From positions 1 to 51,928 of the forward strand of contig JAEFAR010000014.1 in NCBI GenBank assembly GCA_016287675.1: a stretch of 51,928 bases of DNA, read 5' to 3'. Shown one piece after another: positions 9,084 to 18,026 of the stretch; the stretch's first letter is position 1; each line of letters begins with the position of its first letter. The translations under genes were made by a program, and so were the position numbers. Source of the stretch: Lachnospiraceae bacterium. Lineage in GTDB: Bacteria; Bacillota; Clostridia; Lachnospirales; Lachnospiraceae. The notes below the pieces were generated by a model. That model did no database searches. It saw only the letters and a program-made list of their open reading frames with translations, and was not told the DNA's origin.

Positions 9084-10190
9084 TTAATCACTGAGGTCTG
9101 CATCAAAACCGACTTTCAGGTTGTAATCCGGATACATTTCCTGCACGTCTTTCACAACATGATCGTAAAGTTCTTCCCTGTTCTCTGCTCCGAAACCAAC
9201 TACAATGTCGAAGCGAAGCTCCTTCTTATCAAAATTAACGTAAAAGCCGTGCATCTGGATGATGTTATCGTGGTCCATGACCACTCTTCTGATGCGGTTC
9301 AGCATCGCCAGTTTTTCGGAATCGTTTGTGTTCTTGCTGTAAACGCTGATACCCGTCAGGAAAACGTTGCATTTCTCCAGAACCGCCTCTGCGATCTCCC
9401 TTTCGAGGCGGTCAAGCTCTGCCATTTTAAGATCCTCCGGCACTTCGATGTGAACAGAACCGGTCAGCATGTCGGGACCGTAATTGTGGAGCACAAGGTC
9501 GTAGGCTCCGCTGACTTCCGGAAAGCTGTTCACCACTTCCTTTACGGAAAGCGCCATTTTGGAGTCGGGTCTTTCCCCAAGGATGTGGGACAGTGTTTCT
9601 CTCAGCATGTCAACACCGGAGCGGATCATGAGCAGGGAGATCAGTACGCCGAGGTACGCCTCCACGCCAAATCCCCATATTGTGAATACAAGGGCAGCCA
9701 CAAGAGTCGCCAGGGAAACCAGGGAATCCAGACGCGCATCCTTACCTGACATTATCAAAGACTCGGATGCGATCTTTTTACCTTTACCGATAAAGAAACC
9801 GCCCAGCAGAAATTTTACCGCCACTGCCACCGCCACAATGACAAGAGTGACAGTGGAATAGTCGGGAATTTCGGGAGTGATGATCTTCTTCACCGATTCT
9901 ATCATCGCGGTCACACCTGCGTACAATACGATGACCGCTATGATTGCTGCGCTCAGGTACTCTACTCTGCCGTGCCCGAAAGGATGTTTTTTGTCCGGTC
10001 TTTTTGATGCCAGCTTCGCACCGATGATCGTAATAACGGAGGAAAGCGCATCACTTAAGTTGTTGACCGCATCCAGCGTGATAGCGATGGAGTTTGCGAC
10101 CAGACCTACCACAAATTTGAACCCGGCCAGTAACACATTTACCGCAATACCGATAAAACTTGTTTTTACTATTTCCGCATTTCTGTTCAC
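9084..10190 (-). CDS. Cation diffusion facilitator family transporter
   Basis: A divalent metal/proton antiporter of 368 residues with about six membrane helices and a C-terminal cytosolic ferredoxin-like domain. The paired Asp sites are visible as DAVNNLSDALSS in TM2 and GKDARLDSLVSL in TM5, together with the KKHPFGHGRVEYL loop typical of the family. The start is GTG at 10188-10190, preceded by GGGAGG at 5 bp. It lies between two MCP genes but is separated from the upstream one by a terminator. The metal (Zn, Mn or Fe) cannot be settled from the sequence; the tail is longer than in minimal members. Confidence 0.9.
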   Translation of the reverse strand: MNRNAEIVKTSFIGIAVNVLLAGFKFVVGLVANSIAITLDAVNNLSDALSSVITIIGAKLASKRPDKKHPFGHGRVEYLSAAIIAVIVLYAGVTAMIESVKKIITPEIPDYSTVTLVIVAVAVAVKFLLGGFFIGKGKKIASESLIMSGKDARLDSLVSLATLVAALVFTIWGFGVEAYLGVLISLLMIRSGVDMLRETLSHILGERPDSKMALSVKEVVNSFPEVSGAYDLVLHNYGPDMLTGSVHIEVPEDLKMAELDRLEREIAEAVLEKCNVFLTGISVYSKNTNDSEKLAMLNRIRRVVMDHDNIIQMHGFYVNFDKKELRFDIVVGFGAENREELYDHVVKDVQEMYPDYNLKVGFDADLSD

Positions 10191-10231
10191 GTAAACCTCC
10201 CTTTTGCTCCCATACTGCTCTGCATGCTTTT

Positions 10232-10273
10232 AAAAAGCGATACAGCCTGTGACGATGCACACGGGCTGTATCG
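10232..10273 (-). terminator. Terminator of the second MCP gene
   Basis: CGATACAGCC (10238-10247) pairs with GGCTGTATCG (10264-10273); on the minus strand the stem runs into CTTTTTAAAAG. It lies between the second MCP and the CDF gene. Confidence 0.75.
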
Positions 10274-10306
10274 TTAATGCTTTAATATTTCTGATTCAAA
10301 CTCTTA

Positions 10307-11971
10307 TCAAACCTTAAATCTGCCTACTGTATTAAGCAGCGACTCGGCCCTGTCATCAATCTCGGTGATCATTTCCTCGATACCGCCTGTGGACTCTGCC
10401 ATTTCGATGCTCCTGTTAGCGATCTCTCCGACACCTACGTTGGTCTCACTGAGTGTGGAATTGATCTCCGTAATGGCCTGTGTGATAACATCGATGTTCT
10501 TCTTAAGTCCGGTTACCGCAGAGATGAAGCCTTCCATCGTGCTTCCGAAATTGCCCGCATCTTCAGCGTACTTCTCGCCCACCTTTGTAAATTCTCCGAA
10601 TTCCTTTGTTACCAATTCGTTGATGAAATCGGATGTAACATTCATTGTGTTAAGCATATCGTCAACAGCGCTTCTGATCTCACCTACGATCTGTACGATG
10701 TTCTGAACCGCTGCGGTACTGTCCTGAGCCAGCTTTCCGATCTCATCGGCAACGACAGCAAATCCGCGTCCCTGCTCGCCTGCTCTTGCAGCCTCAATGG
10801 AAGCATTCAGTGAAAGCAGTCTTGTCTGGCCCGCTATCTCGGAGATGGTGTCCGTCAGTGATGTGATCTTTGTCACAGCCTCTGCCTTTTCCGTTGCGCG
10901 GCGAACCTGCTCCTGAACCTCTTTCAGCATGTTTTCAGCTCTGTCGGCAGCTTCTGTACTCTGCTTGCCGAGTCCTTCCGCTCTCTTGATGACCTCGATG
11001 GAAGAATCCCTGTTCTCTCTTGCGATCCTGTCAAGTTCCAGAGCTTCATCGTTTACTTCGTTTACTCTGTCCTTAATGCGCTCTGTGGTCTCAGCGATGT
11101 TGTTCATACCGGCGCTGAGCTCTTCCGTAACGGCAGAGTTGTCTGCGGAAGCGCCGGCGATCTTCTTTGCGCTGTCCTTGATCTTTCCGCTGTCGTTCTT
11201 TAAGGCTTCGCTTTCTTTCTTAAGCCCGACTATAACTTCATTCAATCTGTCTATGACACCTACAAGAGATTTTGCGATCCTACCGCTCTCATCGCTTCTC
11301 ATTGCCATAGCTTTCATTTTCTCATTTTCTGAAACATCCAGCTCTGCGATCCTGTTGGCACCTTCAACAGTGTGACTGTAAGGACGGGAGATCGCAATGC
11401 TGACTGCGATACCGCCCGCGATCAGGAAAACCATGCATCCCAGTGCCACAAAGATCAATGTCGTTGTGAGACTGTCTGTGATCAGTACTACATCATCATA
11501 GTCGCATGTAACGACGACAATGTCCTTTTTATCTGTAATATAGTAACCCGCAAGCTTGTCCTTGCCCTTAAACTCGTATTTGATAATGGCGGGCTTCGGA
11601 ACTCTGCCTGCCTTTAATTCTCCAACAAGAGTCTTAACTGCCTCGTTTTCAACGGGCTTGCCGACTTTGTCTTCAGTTTTGTGGTAAACCATGGTTCCGT
11701 CTTTATCCACTACATAAACATAGCTGGATTCAAAACCGGAGATAGTAACTCCCAAAAGCATGTCCTTGTACTGTTCATATGTCAGCTCACCCCTGCTCTC
11801 GATGTACTGACCGTAGGAGACAGCTACATTGTACATGTTGTTCTTTACCGAATCCAAAAGATGCTTCTCGGACTGCTTTCCCGCAACCATCATGGATGCA
11901 AAGGTAATGATAAGTCCCGATACTACAATTGCGATCAAAAATCTTTCTCTTAATCCAAACCTGAGTTTCAT
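10307..11971 (-). CDS. Methyl-accepting chemotaxis protein, single-Cache sensor
   Basis: 554 residues: TM1 (about 10-30), an extracytoplasmic single-Cache-like sensor (about 35-165, with [16 protein letters not shown]), TM2 (about 170-195), HAMP, then a signalling coiled coil with the tip [27 protein letters not shown] split around residues 385-410. The start follows GGAGGA at 8 bp. It shares the tip class with the MCP at 7262-8986 but the sensors differ, so they are not recent duplicates. It stands as a single-gene unit ended by the hairpin at 10238-10273. Confidence 0.92.
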   Translation of the reverse strand: MKLRFGLRERFLIAIVVSGLIITFASMMVAGKQSEKHLLDSVKNNMYNVAVSYGQYIESRGELTYEQYKDMLLGVTISGFESSYVYVVDKDGTMVYHKTEDKVGKPVENEAVKTLVGELKAGRVPKPAIIKYEFKGKDKLAGYYITDKKDIVVVTCDYDDVVLITDSLTTTLIFVALGCMVFLIAGGIAVSIAISRPYSHTVEGANRIAELDVSENEKMKAMAMRSDESGRIAKSLVGVIDRLNEVIVGLKKESEALKNDSGKIKDSAKKIAGASADNSAVTEELSAGMNNIAETTERIKDRVNEVNDEALELDRIARENRDSSIEVIKRAEGLGKQSTEAADRAENMLKEVQEQVRRATEKAEAVTKITSLTDTISEIAGQTRLLSLNASIEAARAGEQGRGFAVVADEIGKLAQDSTAAVQNIVQIVGEIRSAVDDMLNTMNVTSDFINELVTKEFGEFTKVGEKYAEDAGNFGSTMEGFISAVTGLKKNIDVITQAITEINSTLSETNVGVGEIANRSIEMAESTGGIEEMITEIDDRAESLLNTVGRFKV

Positions 11972-12127
11972 AAATGATTCCTCCGGGAAAATTATTAGGT
12001 TTGTTTATTTTACCACATTTGTGCCGAAATCGCTCTATCTGGCAGCAATAGTTTCGACTTTTTTTACAGTTTTATCGTTTTTATTTAATAATTGTGTCAC
12101 ATCAGGTTATGTTTTTTCATTAAATTC

Positions 12128-12159
12128 AAAAAAAGGCCCATTCCGAAGAGGAATGAGCC
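12128..12159 (-). terminator. Terminator of pckA
   Basis: The stem GGCtCATTCC/GGAATGgGCC (12135-12159, one mismatch) is followed on the minus strand by seven T residues (12128-12134). It lies 20 bp past the pckA stop. Confidence 0.85.
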
Positions 12160-12178
12160 TAATGGACTAAATGTTAAA

Positions 12179-13897
12179 TTACTTGATCTCGGAAACAACT
12201 TTCTTGAGAGCTGCAAGAGCTTCATCGGGAAGCTTGTCGTAGCCTTCCTTCTTTGTTGCGAAATCTTCAACTGCCTTGATACGTGTGTTCATGGCATCTG
12301 TAAGAGCCTTCTTGTAGGAAGCGTCATTGAGGTCGGGTGTGAAATCGCCTGTCTTTCCTGACCAGTCGTTCATGATCTCGATGTCGCTGAAAGATCCCCA
12401 CTTCTCGAACTTAGCCTTGCCTTCAACGATGGTCTCAAGGATTCCGAGAGTATCTTCCTTCTTAACCTTCTTGCCCATGAAGTCACCGGTGTTAACGATG
12501 TAGCAGTCAACGTTCTTCTCGGCAACGAGCTTGTGGAACTTCTCGTAGTCGTTAACAAGAGGATAGGTTCTGAAAGGATTTGCGTAAGGAACGATCCTGA
12601 TAGCGTTCATGTCTGTTCCTGCAGCAACACGCTCAGCGGAAGATGTCTTTGTTGCAAGGGTTGCACCCATAACTGCCGCAAGAGCTGCGCCCTTAAGCTT
12701 AACAACGGGCGGGATCGTAGGATCCTTCATGATCCAGAAGATAGCGTTTACGGGAGCATCGATCTTGTCAACACGGTTGGGGCTCCAAAGCTTTGACTTG
12801 ATGGCACGTCCGTTACCGTTTCTGATATCCTCTGTTACGAGCTGGATCTTACCGTCGCAGTCGATGGTAGCTGAGCAGTTCTGAACAGTGATGAGGTACT
12901 CATTGTCAGGGCAGCCTGTAGGATAGTCTGCCGTCTTATCGAAGTAAGTGGGCTCAAGAGCGATGGATGCGCAGGTATCGGAATTGATGATGAATGCGTC
13001 ATCATGAAGAACCTTGATACCGCCGTCCTTGTCGTACTTTCCGCCGTGCTTTGCATGTGTAAGTGTGGACTTACCGGATCCTGAAAGACCGTAAACGGAA
13101 GCAACAAACTTCTTGCCGCCGGGAAGTGAGTACTCCTTCTGTCCGCCGTGGCAGGATGCGTAGCCGTTTCTGTTTGCGATAGCCCAAGCGATGGTAAGTG
13201 TTCCCTTCTTGTGCTCACCGAAGTACTTCATACCAAGGATTGCAGCGCAGTTCTGGTTTGTATCGAAGTAGCAGAGAGTTCTGGGATCGCTTAAGCAGCT
13301 GTAATCAACATCGGGTGCTTCGTGGGGCTCCCACTGAGGATCCGAGAAGATGTAGATGTCAGGCTCCTTGCCGTCACCAACGGGCTTGGAGTTCTTGTAC
13401 ATCTTAACGTAAGCGTCTGACATATACTGGAAGTTGAGCATCCAGTTGTAAAGAAGGTTCTCCTCTCCTTCGGGAATGAGAAGGTGAGCCTTAACCATGA
13501 ACTCGGGATCAAGACCGATGAAGCACTCTGCATGATACATTGTCTTCCATCTTGTCTCGTAAACGGCGTCCATGACAACCTTATCGAGCTTTGCATCGTC
13601 AACTCCGGGCTCTCCCTTGATCCTGCGCGCTACAGCGTAACGTCCTGTTACGGCACCGTCGTTGAAAAGAAGTACCTTTGCATCCTTTTCAAGTCCGAAT
13701 GTATCTCCGTCCTTTACAGGCATATCCGTAACGATTGTTCCGGGTGAGTTCTTTGCGAGGTTATATGCCTCCTTAAGAGTGTTTACCTTTACTACATTGT
13801 TTCCGTAGAAGGCAGCTTCAATGATGGATCTGGTTTTTGAAAAACCAACCTTACCGGCGCCGATTTCTTCGGGTCTGTAAAAAGCTTTTGTTGACAT
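12179..13897 (-). CDS. pckA: Phosphoenolpyruvate carboxykinase (ATP)
   Basis: Interconverts oxaloacetate + ATP with PEP + CO2 + ADP. In rumen or gut fermenters it often runs toward oxaloacetate for succinate formation. 572 residues, slightly longer than the usual ~535. The kinase-1a P-loop GLSGSGKSTLTH and the metal/substrate region LHDDAFIIN are present. The ATG at 13895-13897 is chosen because GGAGGA lies 8 bp upstream; the ATG at 13903 would touch the Shine-Dalgarno sequence. The gene is monocistronic, with a perfect consensus promoter and an operator-like dyad in its leader, so strong and regulated expression is likely. Confidence 0.95.
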   Translation of the reverse strand: MSTKAFYRPEEIGAGKVGFSKTRSIIEAAFYGNNVVKVNTLKEAYNLAKNSPGTIVTDMPVKDGDTFGLEKDAKVLLFNDGAVTGRYAVARRIKGEPGVDDAKLDKVVMDAVYETRWKTMYHAECFIGLDPEFMVKAHLLIPEGEENLLYNWMLNFQYMSDAYVKMYKNSKPVGDGKEPDIYIFSDPQWEPHEAPDVDYSCLSDPRTLCYFDTNQNCAAILGMKYFGEHKKGTLTIAWAIANRNGYASCHGGQKEYSLPGGKKFVASVYGLSGSGKSTLTHAKHGGKYDKDGGIKVLHDDAFIINSDTCASIALEPTYFDKTADYPTGCPDNEYLITVQNCSATIDCDGKIQLVTEDIRNGNGRAIKSKLWSPNRVDKIDAPVNAIFWIMKDPTIPPVVKLKGAALAAVMGATLATKTSSAERVAAGTDMNAIRIVPYANPFRTYPLVNDYEKFHKLVAEKNVDCYIVNTGDFMGKKVKKEDTLGILETIVEGKAKFEKWGSFSDIEIMNDWSGKTGDFTPDLNDASYKKALTDAMNTRIKAVEDFATKKEGYDKLPDEALAALKKVVSEIK

Positions 13898-13956
13898 ATG
13901 CATGTCCTCCTTGATTTATTTTGAGAGAAAACTTTTATAAAAGAGCATATATATTG

Positions 13957-13980
13957 TTCGAATTGCTCACACAACTCGAA
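13957..13980. promoter_or_regulatory. 24-bp dyad in the pckA leader
   Basis: TTCGAATTG (13957-13965) and CAACTCGAA (13972-13980) form an inverted repeat with one mismatch. It falls about 8-32 bases after the predicted pckA start of transcription, a typical place for a repressor operator or a leader hairpin. No regulator is encoded next to it. Confidence 0.5.
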
Positions 13981-13995
13981 TTTTTTGCCAATATA

Positions 13996-14024
13996 ATTAT
14001 AATCGCACAAGTGTCCATTGTCAA
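13996..14024 (-). promoter_or_regulatory. Perfect consensus sigma-A promoter of pckA
   Basis: Minus strand TTGACA (14019-14024), 17-bp spacer, TATAAT (13996-14001). This is a full match to both hexamers and gives a leader of about 90 bases. Confidence 0.85.
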
Positions 14025-14062
14025 CAAAAAAACAATCTTTTAATAGGGATTTAATCTTTGTG

Positions 14063-14091
14063 TTTTCTTATTCGCACGCATATGTTACAAT
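14063..14091 (+). promoter_or_regulatory. Candidate extended -10 promoter of the M18 aminopeptidase gene
   Basis: TTTTCT (14063-14068), 17-bp spacer, TACAAT (14086-14091) preceded by TGT (extended -10). Transcription would start near 14098, about 70 bases before the ATG. Confidence 0.45.
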
Positions 14092-14167
14092 AAGAAATCA
14101 GCCGCGCAACCCATATGCCTGTACGGGCGGGTTCCGCGCTTTTCACGACTTTTTTCGGAGGTATCAT

Positions 14168-15448
14168 ATGGAATTTATAGATTATCTTAAAAAAGGCATA
14201 ACGCCCCATCACGCAGTCGCTGCCGCAGAAGAGATCCTTGCGGGTGCAGGTTTTACGGAGTTTGCCCTGAACGAGCCTTTTAAGGCGGTTCCCGGCGGGA
14301 AGTACTATGTTAAGATCTACTCCACTGCCATCGCGGCTTTTAATGTGGGCAGAAATGTAAAGGCAGGAAGCCCCTTCCACGTAGCCGCTGCGCACACGGA
14401 TCACCCGTGTCTGCACATAAAGCCTGTTGCTGAGTACTCCCCCGCAGGAAACAACGGGTGGATGAAGCTGAACTGCGAGATCTACGGCGGCCCCATCTAC
14501 AACACATGGCTTGACCGCCCCCTTTCGGTGGCAGGTCTTGTGGCTTTAAAGAGCAGCGATCCCTTTAGCCCGGAGCTCAGACTGTTCGATTTTAAGCGCC
14601 CCGTGGCAGTGATCCCGAACCTTGCCATCCACTTTAACCGGGATGTGAACAAGGGTGTTGCGCTGAATCAGCAGACAGACATGGTGCCCATCCTGGGAAT
14701 GTTCGACAAGAAGATCAATGAGGAAGATTACCTCATTTCAGCGGTTGCAAAGGAGCTTGGAGTCAGGAAAGAAGACATCCTGGACTGCGACCTCTACGTT
14801 TACTGCTGTGACGCTCCCACACCCGTGGGCTTTGAAGGCGAGATGCTTTCCGCTCCGGCCCTGGACAACCTGACAAGCTGCTACGCTCTTACGGAAGCCA
14901 TTTCCACTGCTTCTCCCGAGGATTCAGTCGATGTGGCTCTTCTCTTCGACCACGAAGAGATCGGAAGCCGTTCCAAGACCGGGGCCAATTCCGCGGTCAT
15001 GAGGACTCTTCTGGAGAAACTTACCGCAGGTCTCGGATTCCCCGCAGAAAGCCTGAATGATGCCATTTTATCCAGTTTCCTCTTTTCCGTGGATGTGGGA
15101 CACGCAACTCATCCCAATCATCCCGAGAAATGCGATCCCGTGAACAAGATCGGTTTCGGAGAAGGCATAGCCATAAAGGTCAGCTCCAATCAGCGTTACA
15201 CATTGGACCCTTCCGCCATCGCCACAGCAGAGATGCTCTGTCGTGAAGCAGGCGCCAAATACAAAAAATTCATGATCCGTGCCGACATTCCCGGCGGATC
15301 CACCATCGGCCCCATGCTGTCCTCACTTCTTCCCATGCATACTGTGGACATCGGCGTTCCCATCCTTGCTATGCATTCCGCCTGTGAACTCATGCAGGCA
15401 TCGGACGAAGAGGATCTGATCAGGCTGATGAAACGCTTCTACATGTAA
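14168..15448 (+). CDS. apeB: M18-family aminopeptidase
   Basis: A cytosolic zinc (or cobalt) metallo-aminopeptidase that trims N-terminal residues from peptides. 426 residues, the usual M18 size (~430). Metal-site motifs are visible: AAHTDHPCLHIKP near residue 80, FDHEEIGSRS with the catalytic/ligand Glu pair near 265, and the C-terminal His in ILAMHSACE. I start at 14168 because GGAGG lies 6 bp upstream; the longer frame from 14018 has no ribosome site and overlaps the promoter. It is the only gene in its unit and could feed on peptides imported by an Opp system. Confidence 0.93.
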   Translation: MEFIDYLKKGITPHHAVAAAEEILAGAGFTEFALNEPFKAVPGGKYYVKIYSTAIAAFNVGRNVKAGSPFHVAAAHTDHPCLHIKPVAEYSPAGNNGWMKLNCEIYGGPIYNTWLDRPLSVAGLVALKSSDPFSPELRLFDFKRPVAVIPNLAIHFNRDVNKGVALNQQTDMVPILGMFDKKINEEDYLISAVAKELGVRKEDILDCDLYVYCCDAPTPVGFEGEMLSAPALDNLTSCYALTEAISTASPEDSVDVALLFDHEEIGSRSKTGANSAVMRTLLEKLTAGLGFPAESLNDAILSSFLFSVDVGHATHPNHPEKCDPVNKIGFGEGIAIKVSSNQRYTLDPSAIATAEMLCREAGAKYKKFMIRADIPGGSTIGPMLSSLLPMHTVDIGVPILAMHSACELMQASDEEDLIRLMKRFYM

Positions 15449-15468
15449 ATGTACGGAATATTTTTTAT

Positions 15469-15628
15469 GTTACTGTTCACAGATATGCTGTGTGCTAAAA
15501 CTCTGAAAGCTTGCTTTCAAAGAGTTTCAGCACACGGCATATTCTGCGTAGCAGTAACCGCCCCCGCTTAATGAGCAAGTAGCGTAGCGGATTGCGAATT
15601 ACAGCGTTAGGGCGGTGTGAACAGTAAC
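15469..15628. mobile_element. 160-bp MITE-like inverted-repeat element
   Basis: Perfect 13-bp terminal inverted repeats GTTACTGTTCACA (15469-15481) and TGTGAACAGTAAC (15616-15628) bound the element. Inside is a long stem, GCTGTGTGCTAAAACTCT (15487-15504) against AGAGTTTCAGCACACGGC with a few mismatches, and a GC-rich half with CCGCT/AGCGG and CGCCC/GGGCG pairings, so the whole folds as a branched structure. There is no coding potential. It sits in the gap between the aminopeptidase and GGDEF genes. Possible 3-bp duplication TAT at both edges. It could also be a structured intergenic RNA or repeat family. Confidence 0.65.
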
Positions 15629-15652
15629 TATTTGTTATTTTTATTAACGCTT

Positions 15653-15681
15653 GTTTACTAATTTTGAATTTTTGGTATAAT
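15653..15681 (+). promoter_or_regulatory. Extended -10 promoter touching the GGDEF gene start
   Basis: GTTTAC (15653-15658), 17-bp spacer, TGGTATAAT with the hexamer at 15676-15681. The ATG is at 15689, where transcription would begin, so the mRNA may be leaderless. No Shine-Dalgarno sequence fits before the ATG. Confidence 0.55.
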
Positions 15682-15688
15682 AAAGAGC

Positions 15689-16819
15689 ATGAAAAAACAA
15701 ACCTACTCCGATCCTTGGGACGAGATCGAGGCACGGGCAAACAACTACTCATCACAGGGTCTGCTGGCCATGGTGATCGTTGTCGTTACAGCCTGGGCGC
15801 TGACTGTATGCGGCTTTTTCGTAGTTGATAAAGATCTGATGACGAAGGCCGCTATCATCGGCATTCTCGGTTTCCTGTCCCTGAGAGCGATACTCAGGAT
15901 CTTCGACAACTCAAAAAGATGGCTGAAATACCTGGTACTCTCTGTGATCTGCGTGCTTTGCGGAACCATAGCTGCTGTACTTTCTTTTCATGCGGTCCTT
16001 CTCTATGTGCTTCCTTTGATCTTCGCGGCTCAATATTCGAAACAGCATGTGATATGGTGCACGCTTGCCGTTAACGGCATTACGGTTGTGGTCAGCTCCC
16101 TTGTGTCCTTCTACTACGGGCTTTGCGATCTGAACATTTTCTTTGTCAGCAATTCCAATTACCATTACTTCACGCAGCTTGCCCGGGACGGATATGCCGG
16201 ACTTGAAATAAATCCCGACCCCACGTTCATCATCATCGCATATGCCTCTTTTCCGAGGGTAATGCTCCTTTCGCTCATCGCTTTCATGCTTTCCCAGATC
16301 ACTGCCAAGGGCAGAGCGGAAGCAGCGCAGATGGCAAGAACGAAGCTCATCAGCGAAACGGATTTCATTACCGGAGCATTCAACAAGAACAAGTACGCGG
16401 AAATGACCGAGTCGTACTACCCGAAGCTGGACACAGTCGGTGTTATTTTCTGGGATATCAACAATCTCAAGGAAGTGAACGACGAATACGGTCATGAGAT
16501 GGGCGACCAGATCATAATCGAGCTGGCTGAGGCACTGCTTGCCAAGAGCAGCGACACCATCCGCGTTTACCGTATAGGTGGCGACGAATTTGTTTCCATA
16601 ATCGACAATCCCGCTCCGGGGTATGAAAAGAAGGTGGAAAGAGAGATCCTGAATCTCCTCGCCTGCACAAAGAGCAAAGCCGAAGCCTGTGTTTCCGTAG
16701 CGCACGGAACCGCCAGAGGCAAAGGCGCAGACATTTCCCAGGTGGTAAATGAAGCGGACGCTGCAATGTATGCATGCAAGCGGAAAATGAAGGGCGAGAA
16801 CGACGAAAGCCCGAGATAG
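15689..16819 (+). CDS. Membrane diguanylate cyclase (GGDEF protein)
   Basis: 376 residues: five or six hydrophobic helices (about 22-205) followed by a GGDEF domain (about 220-370). The active-site motif is intact (RIGGDEF, residues 295-301), as is the metal region FWDINNLKEVNDEYGHEMGD, so cyclic-di-GMP synthesis is expected. The inhibitory RxxD site is absent (SDTI at that position), so product feedback at that site is unlikely. The gene stands alone between the 160-bp element and a bidirectional terminator. Two HD-GYP-type genes at the right end of the window are possible opposing enzymes. Confidence 0.9.
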   Translation: MKKQTYSDPWDEIEARANNYSSQGLLAMVIVVVTAWALTVCGFFVVDKDLMTKAAIIGILGFLSLRAILRIFDNSKRWLKYLVLSVICVLCGTIAAVLSFHAVLLYVLPLIFAAQYSKQHVIWCTLAVNGITVVVSSLVSFYYGLCDLNIFFVSNSNYHYFTQLARDGYAGLEINPDPTFIIIAYASFPRVMLLSLIAFMLSQITAKGRAEAAQMARTKLISETDFITGAFNKNKYAEMTESYYPKLDTVGVIFWDINNLKEVNDEYGHEMGDQIIIELAEALLAKSSDTIRVYRIGGDEFVSIIDNPAPGYEKKVEREILNLLACTKSKAEACVSVAHGTARGKGADISQVVNEADAAMYACKRKMKGENDESPR

Positions 16820-16834
16820 CGAATAAAAAAAATC

Positions 16835-16865
16835 AGCAGGACAGCGATCGCCGTCCTGCTTTTTT
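16835..16865. terminator. Bidirectional terminator between the GGDEF and msrA genes
   Basis: AGCAGGAC (16835-16842) pairs with GTCCTGCT (16853-16860). T residues follow on the plus strand and, after GATT, on the minus strand, so it serves both convergent genes. Confidence 0.85.
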
Positions 16866-16883
16866 CGTATCATATTTGATCCT

Positions 16884-17369
16884 TCAGACATGTTTTCTGC
16901 CGGATGAGATCAGCTCCTGTTCAAACTCCTCAGGATGCTTAAGATAATAGTCCTGATGTTCTTCTTCAGCGGGCCAGAAGCTCTTAAAGGGCTCCAGTGC
17001 CACCTGAACCTTTTTGCCCTCCGCTGCCTCGATCTCGGCAATCTTTTTGGCTGCCGCCTCGTGCTGGGCCTCGTTTACGTAAAAGATGGCCAGAGTGTAG
17101 GAAAAACCTTTGTCGATAAACTGCCCCTCAGCATCGAAGGGGTCCACATTCGCAAAGTATATGTCCAAAAGCTTTTCAAAACTCACCTTGTCTTCTCTGT
17201 ACTCAAGACTGATGGTCTCACGATGCCCCGTTTTCTGGGCTTTCACATCCTTATAGGAGGGATTGGGCTCATCACCGCCGCTGTAGCCGCTTGTTACCTT
17301 ATCGACTCCGTAAATCTTGTAGATCGGCGTGACGCACCAAAAGCATCCGCCTGCAAAATAAGCATTCAT
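16884..17369 (-). CDS. msrA: Peptide-methionine (S)-S-oxide reductase MsrA
   Basis: Repairs methionine-S-sulfoxide in proteins using thioredoxin. 161 residues with the N-terminal catalytic motif GGCFWC (Cys about residue 9), the conserved segment VTSGYSGGDEPNPSYKDV, and HQDYYLKHPEEF near the C-terminus. The ATG at 17369 is preceded by GAAAGGA; upstream in-frame starts (to 17477) would add residues the family lacks and overlap the next gene. It is likely co-transcribed with the small membrane protein upstream. Confidence 0.93.
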   Translation of the reverse strand: MNAYFAGGCFWCVTPIYKIYGVDKVTSGYSGGDEPNPSYKDVKAQKTGHRETISLEYREDKVSFEKLLDIYFANVDPFDAEGQFIDKGFSYTLAIFYVNEAQHEAAAKKIAEIEAAEGKKVQVALEPFKSFWPAEEEHQDYYLKHPEEFEQELISSGRKHV

Positions 17370-17463
17370 GTTAATCCTTTCATTTTGACCCTTTGTGGTC
17401 AGGGTATCATTTTTTGCCATTTTACCAAGAATGTGCGGGGTTGTAAAGCGGGAAAATGACCCT

Positions 17464-17856
17464 TTATTCCTCGTCATTGTGTCTGTGTACAGGTTCTATA
17501 CCTGACAGGAAATTTGGGTTTTTAGGTTCTTCCTCTCCGTATCTTCTTTTCATTTCTCCATAATATCTTGCAATGTCTTCGGGATGATAGCAGCAAACCA
17601 GCACCCCAACGGCAAATGTCATGAAGATGAAAGTCAAAACCTTTACTAAGGTCGAACACTCTTCTTCTCTTGCGATGTAACCGTAAATCCTGATCGTCAA
17701 AAGGATCTCTGCCACCAAAACGACCAACGACACCCAAAACTCAAAGGGCTCGGAAAAAAACTTAAGCAGATCCATCAAAAAACTGATTGTAGATACGATA
17801 ATAGCCAAAACAGAGAGTACCTTGATTGCGAGTTCCACACCTTGAATTGTTTTCAT
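17464..17856 (-). CDS. Small membrane protein of unknown function
   Basis: 130 residues with three predicted membrane helices (about 8-28, 36-57, 67-88) and a charged C-terminal tail (KRRYGEEEPKN and PVHRHNDEE). A strong GAGGAGG lies 6 bp before the ATG, which supports a real gene. I do not recognise the family. It lies 94 bp upstream of msrA on the same strand and may share its transcript. Confidence 0.7.
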   Translation of the reverse strand: MKTIQGVELAIKVLSVLAIIVSTISFLMDLLKFFSEPFEFWVSLVVLVAEILLTIRIYGYIAREEECSTLVKVLTFIFMTFAVGVLVCCYHPEDIARYYGEMKRRYGEEEPKNPNFLSGIEPVHRHNDEE

Positions 17857-17964
17857 AACTACCTCCTCAAAAATAGTTTGTTTTTAATAAGCATATCAGC
17901 AAAACAATATAATGTAAAGCCGCGTTTTCCGCAGAATAGTGATGTGTAATTGTATTTTTTCCAT

Positions 17965-18001
17965 AAAAAATGCCCCTTTACCGGCTGTCCGGTAAAGAGG
18001 G
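17965..18001 (-). terminator. Terminator of the DUF5107/TPR gene
   Basis: CTTTACCGG (17976-17984) pairs with CCGGTAAAG (17989-17997), extended by flanking C/G pairs. On the minus strand six T residues follow (17965-17970). Confidence 0.85.
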
Positions 18002-18026
18002 TAATCGTGCACCTTTTCCAAAAGGC

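Noticed and set aside
11990-12075. Flagellar sigma (FliA/SigD) promoter upstream of the second MCP
   Set aside because: A GCCAGATAG segment is near the GCCGATAA consensus but has an inserted base and no matching TAAA box at the right distance.
14018-14167. 50-residue N-terminal extension of the M18 aminopeptidase
   Set aside because: It has no family similarity and overlaps the promoter; GGAGG precedes the ATG at 14168.
15911-16891. 326-codon minus-strand open frame
   Set aside because: Antisense to the GGDEF gene, whose motifs are intact; it crosses the bidirectional terminator.
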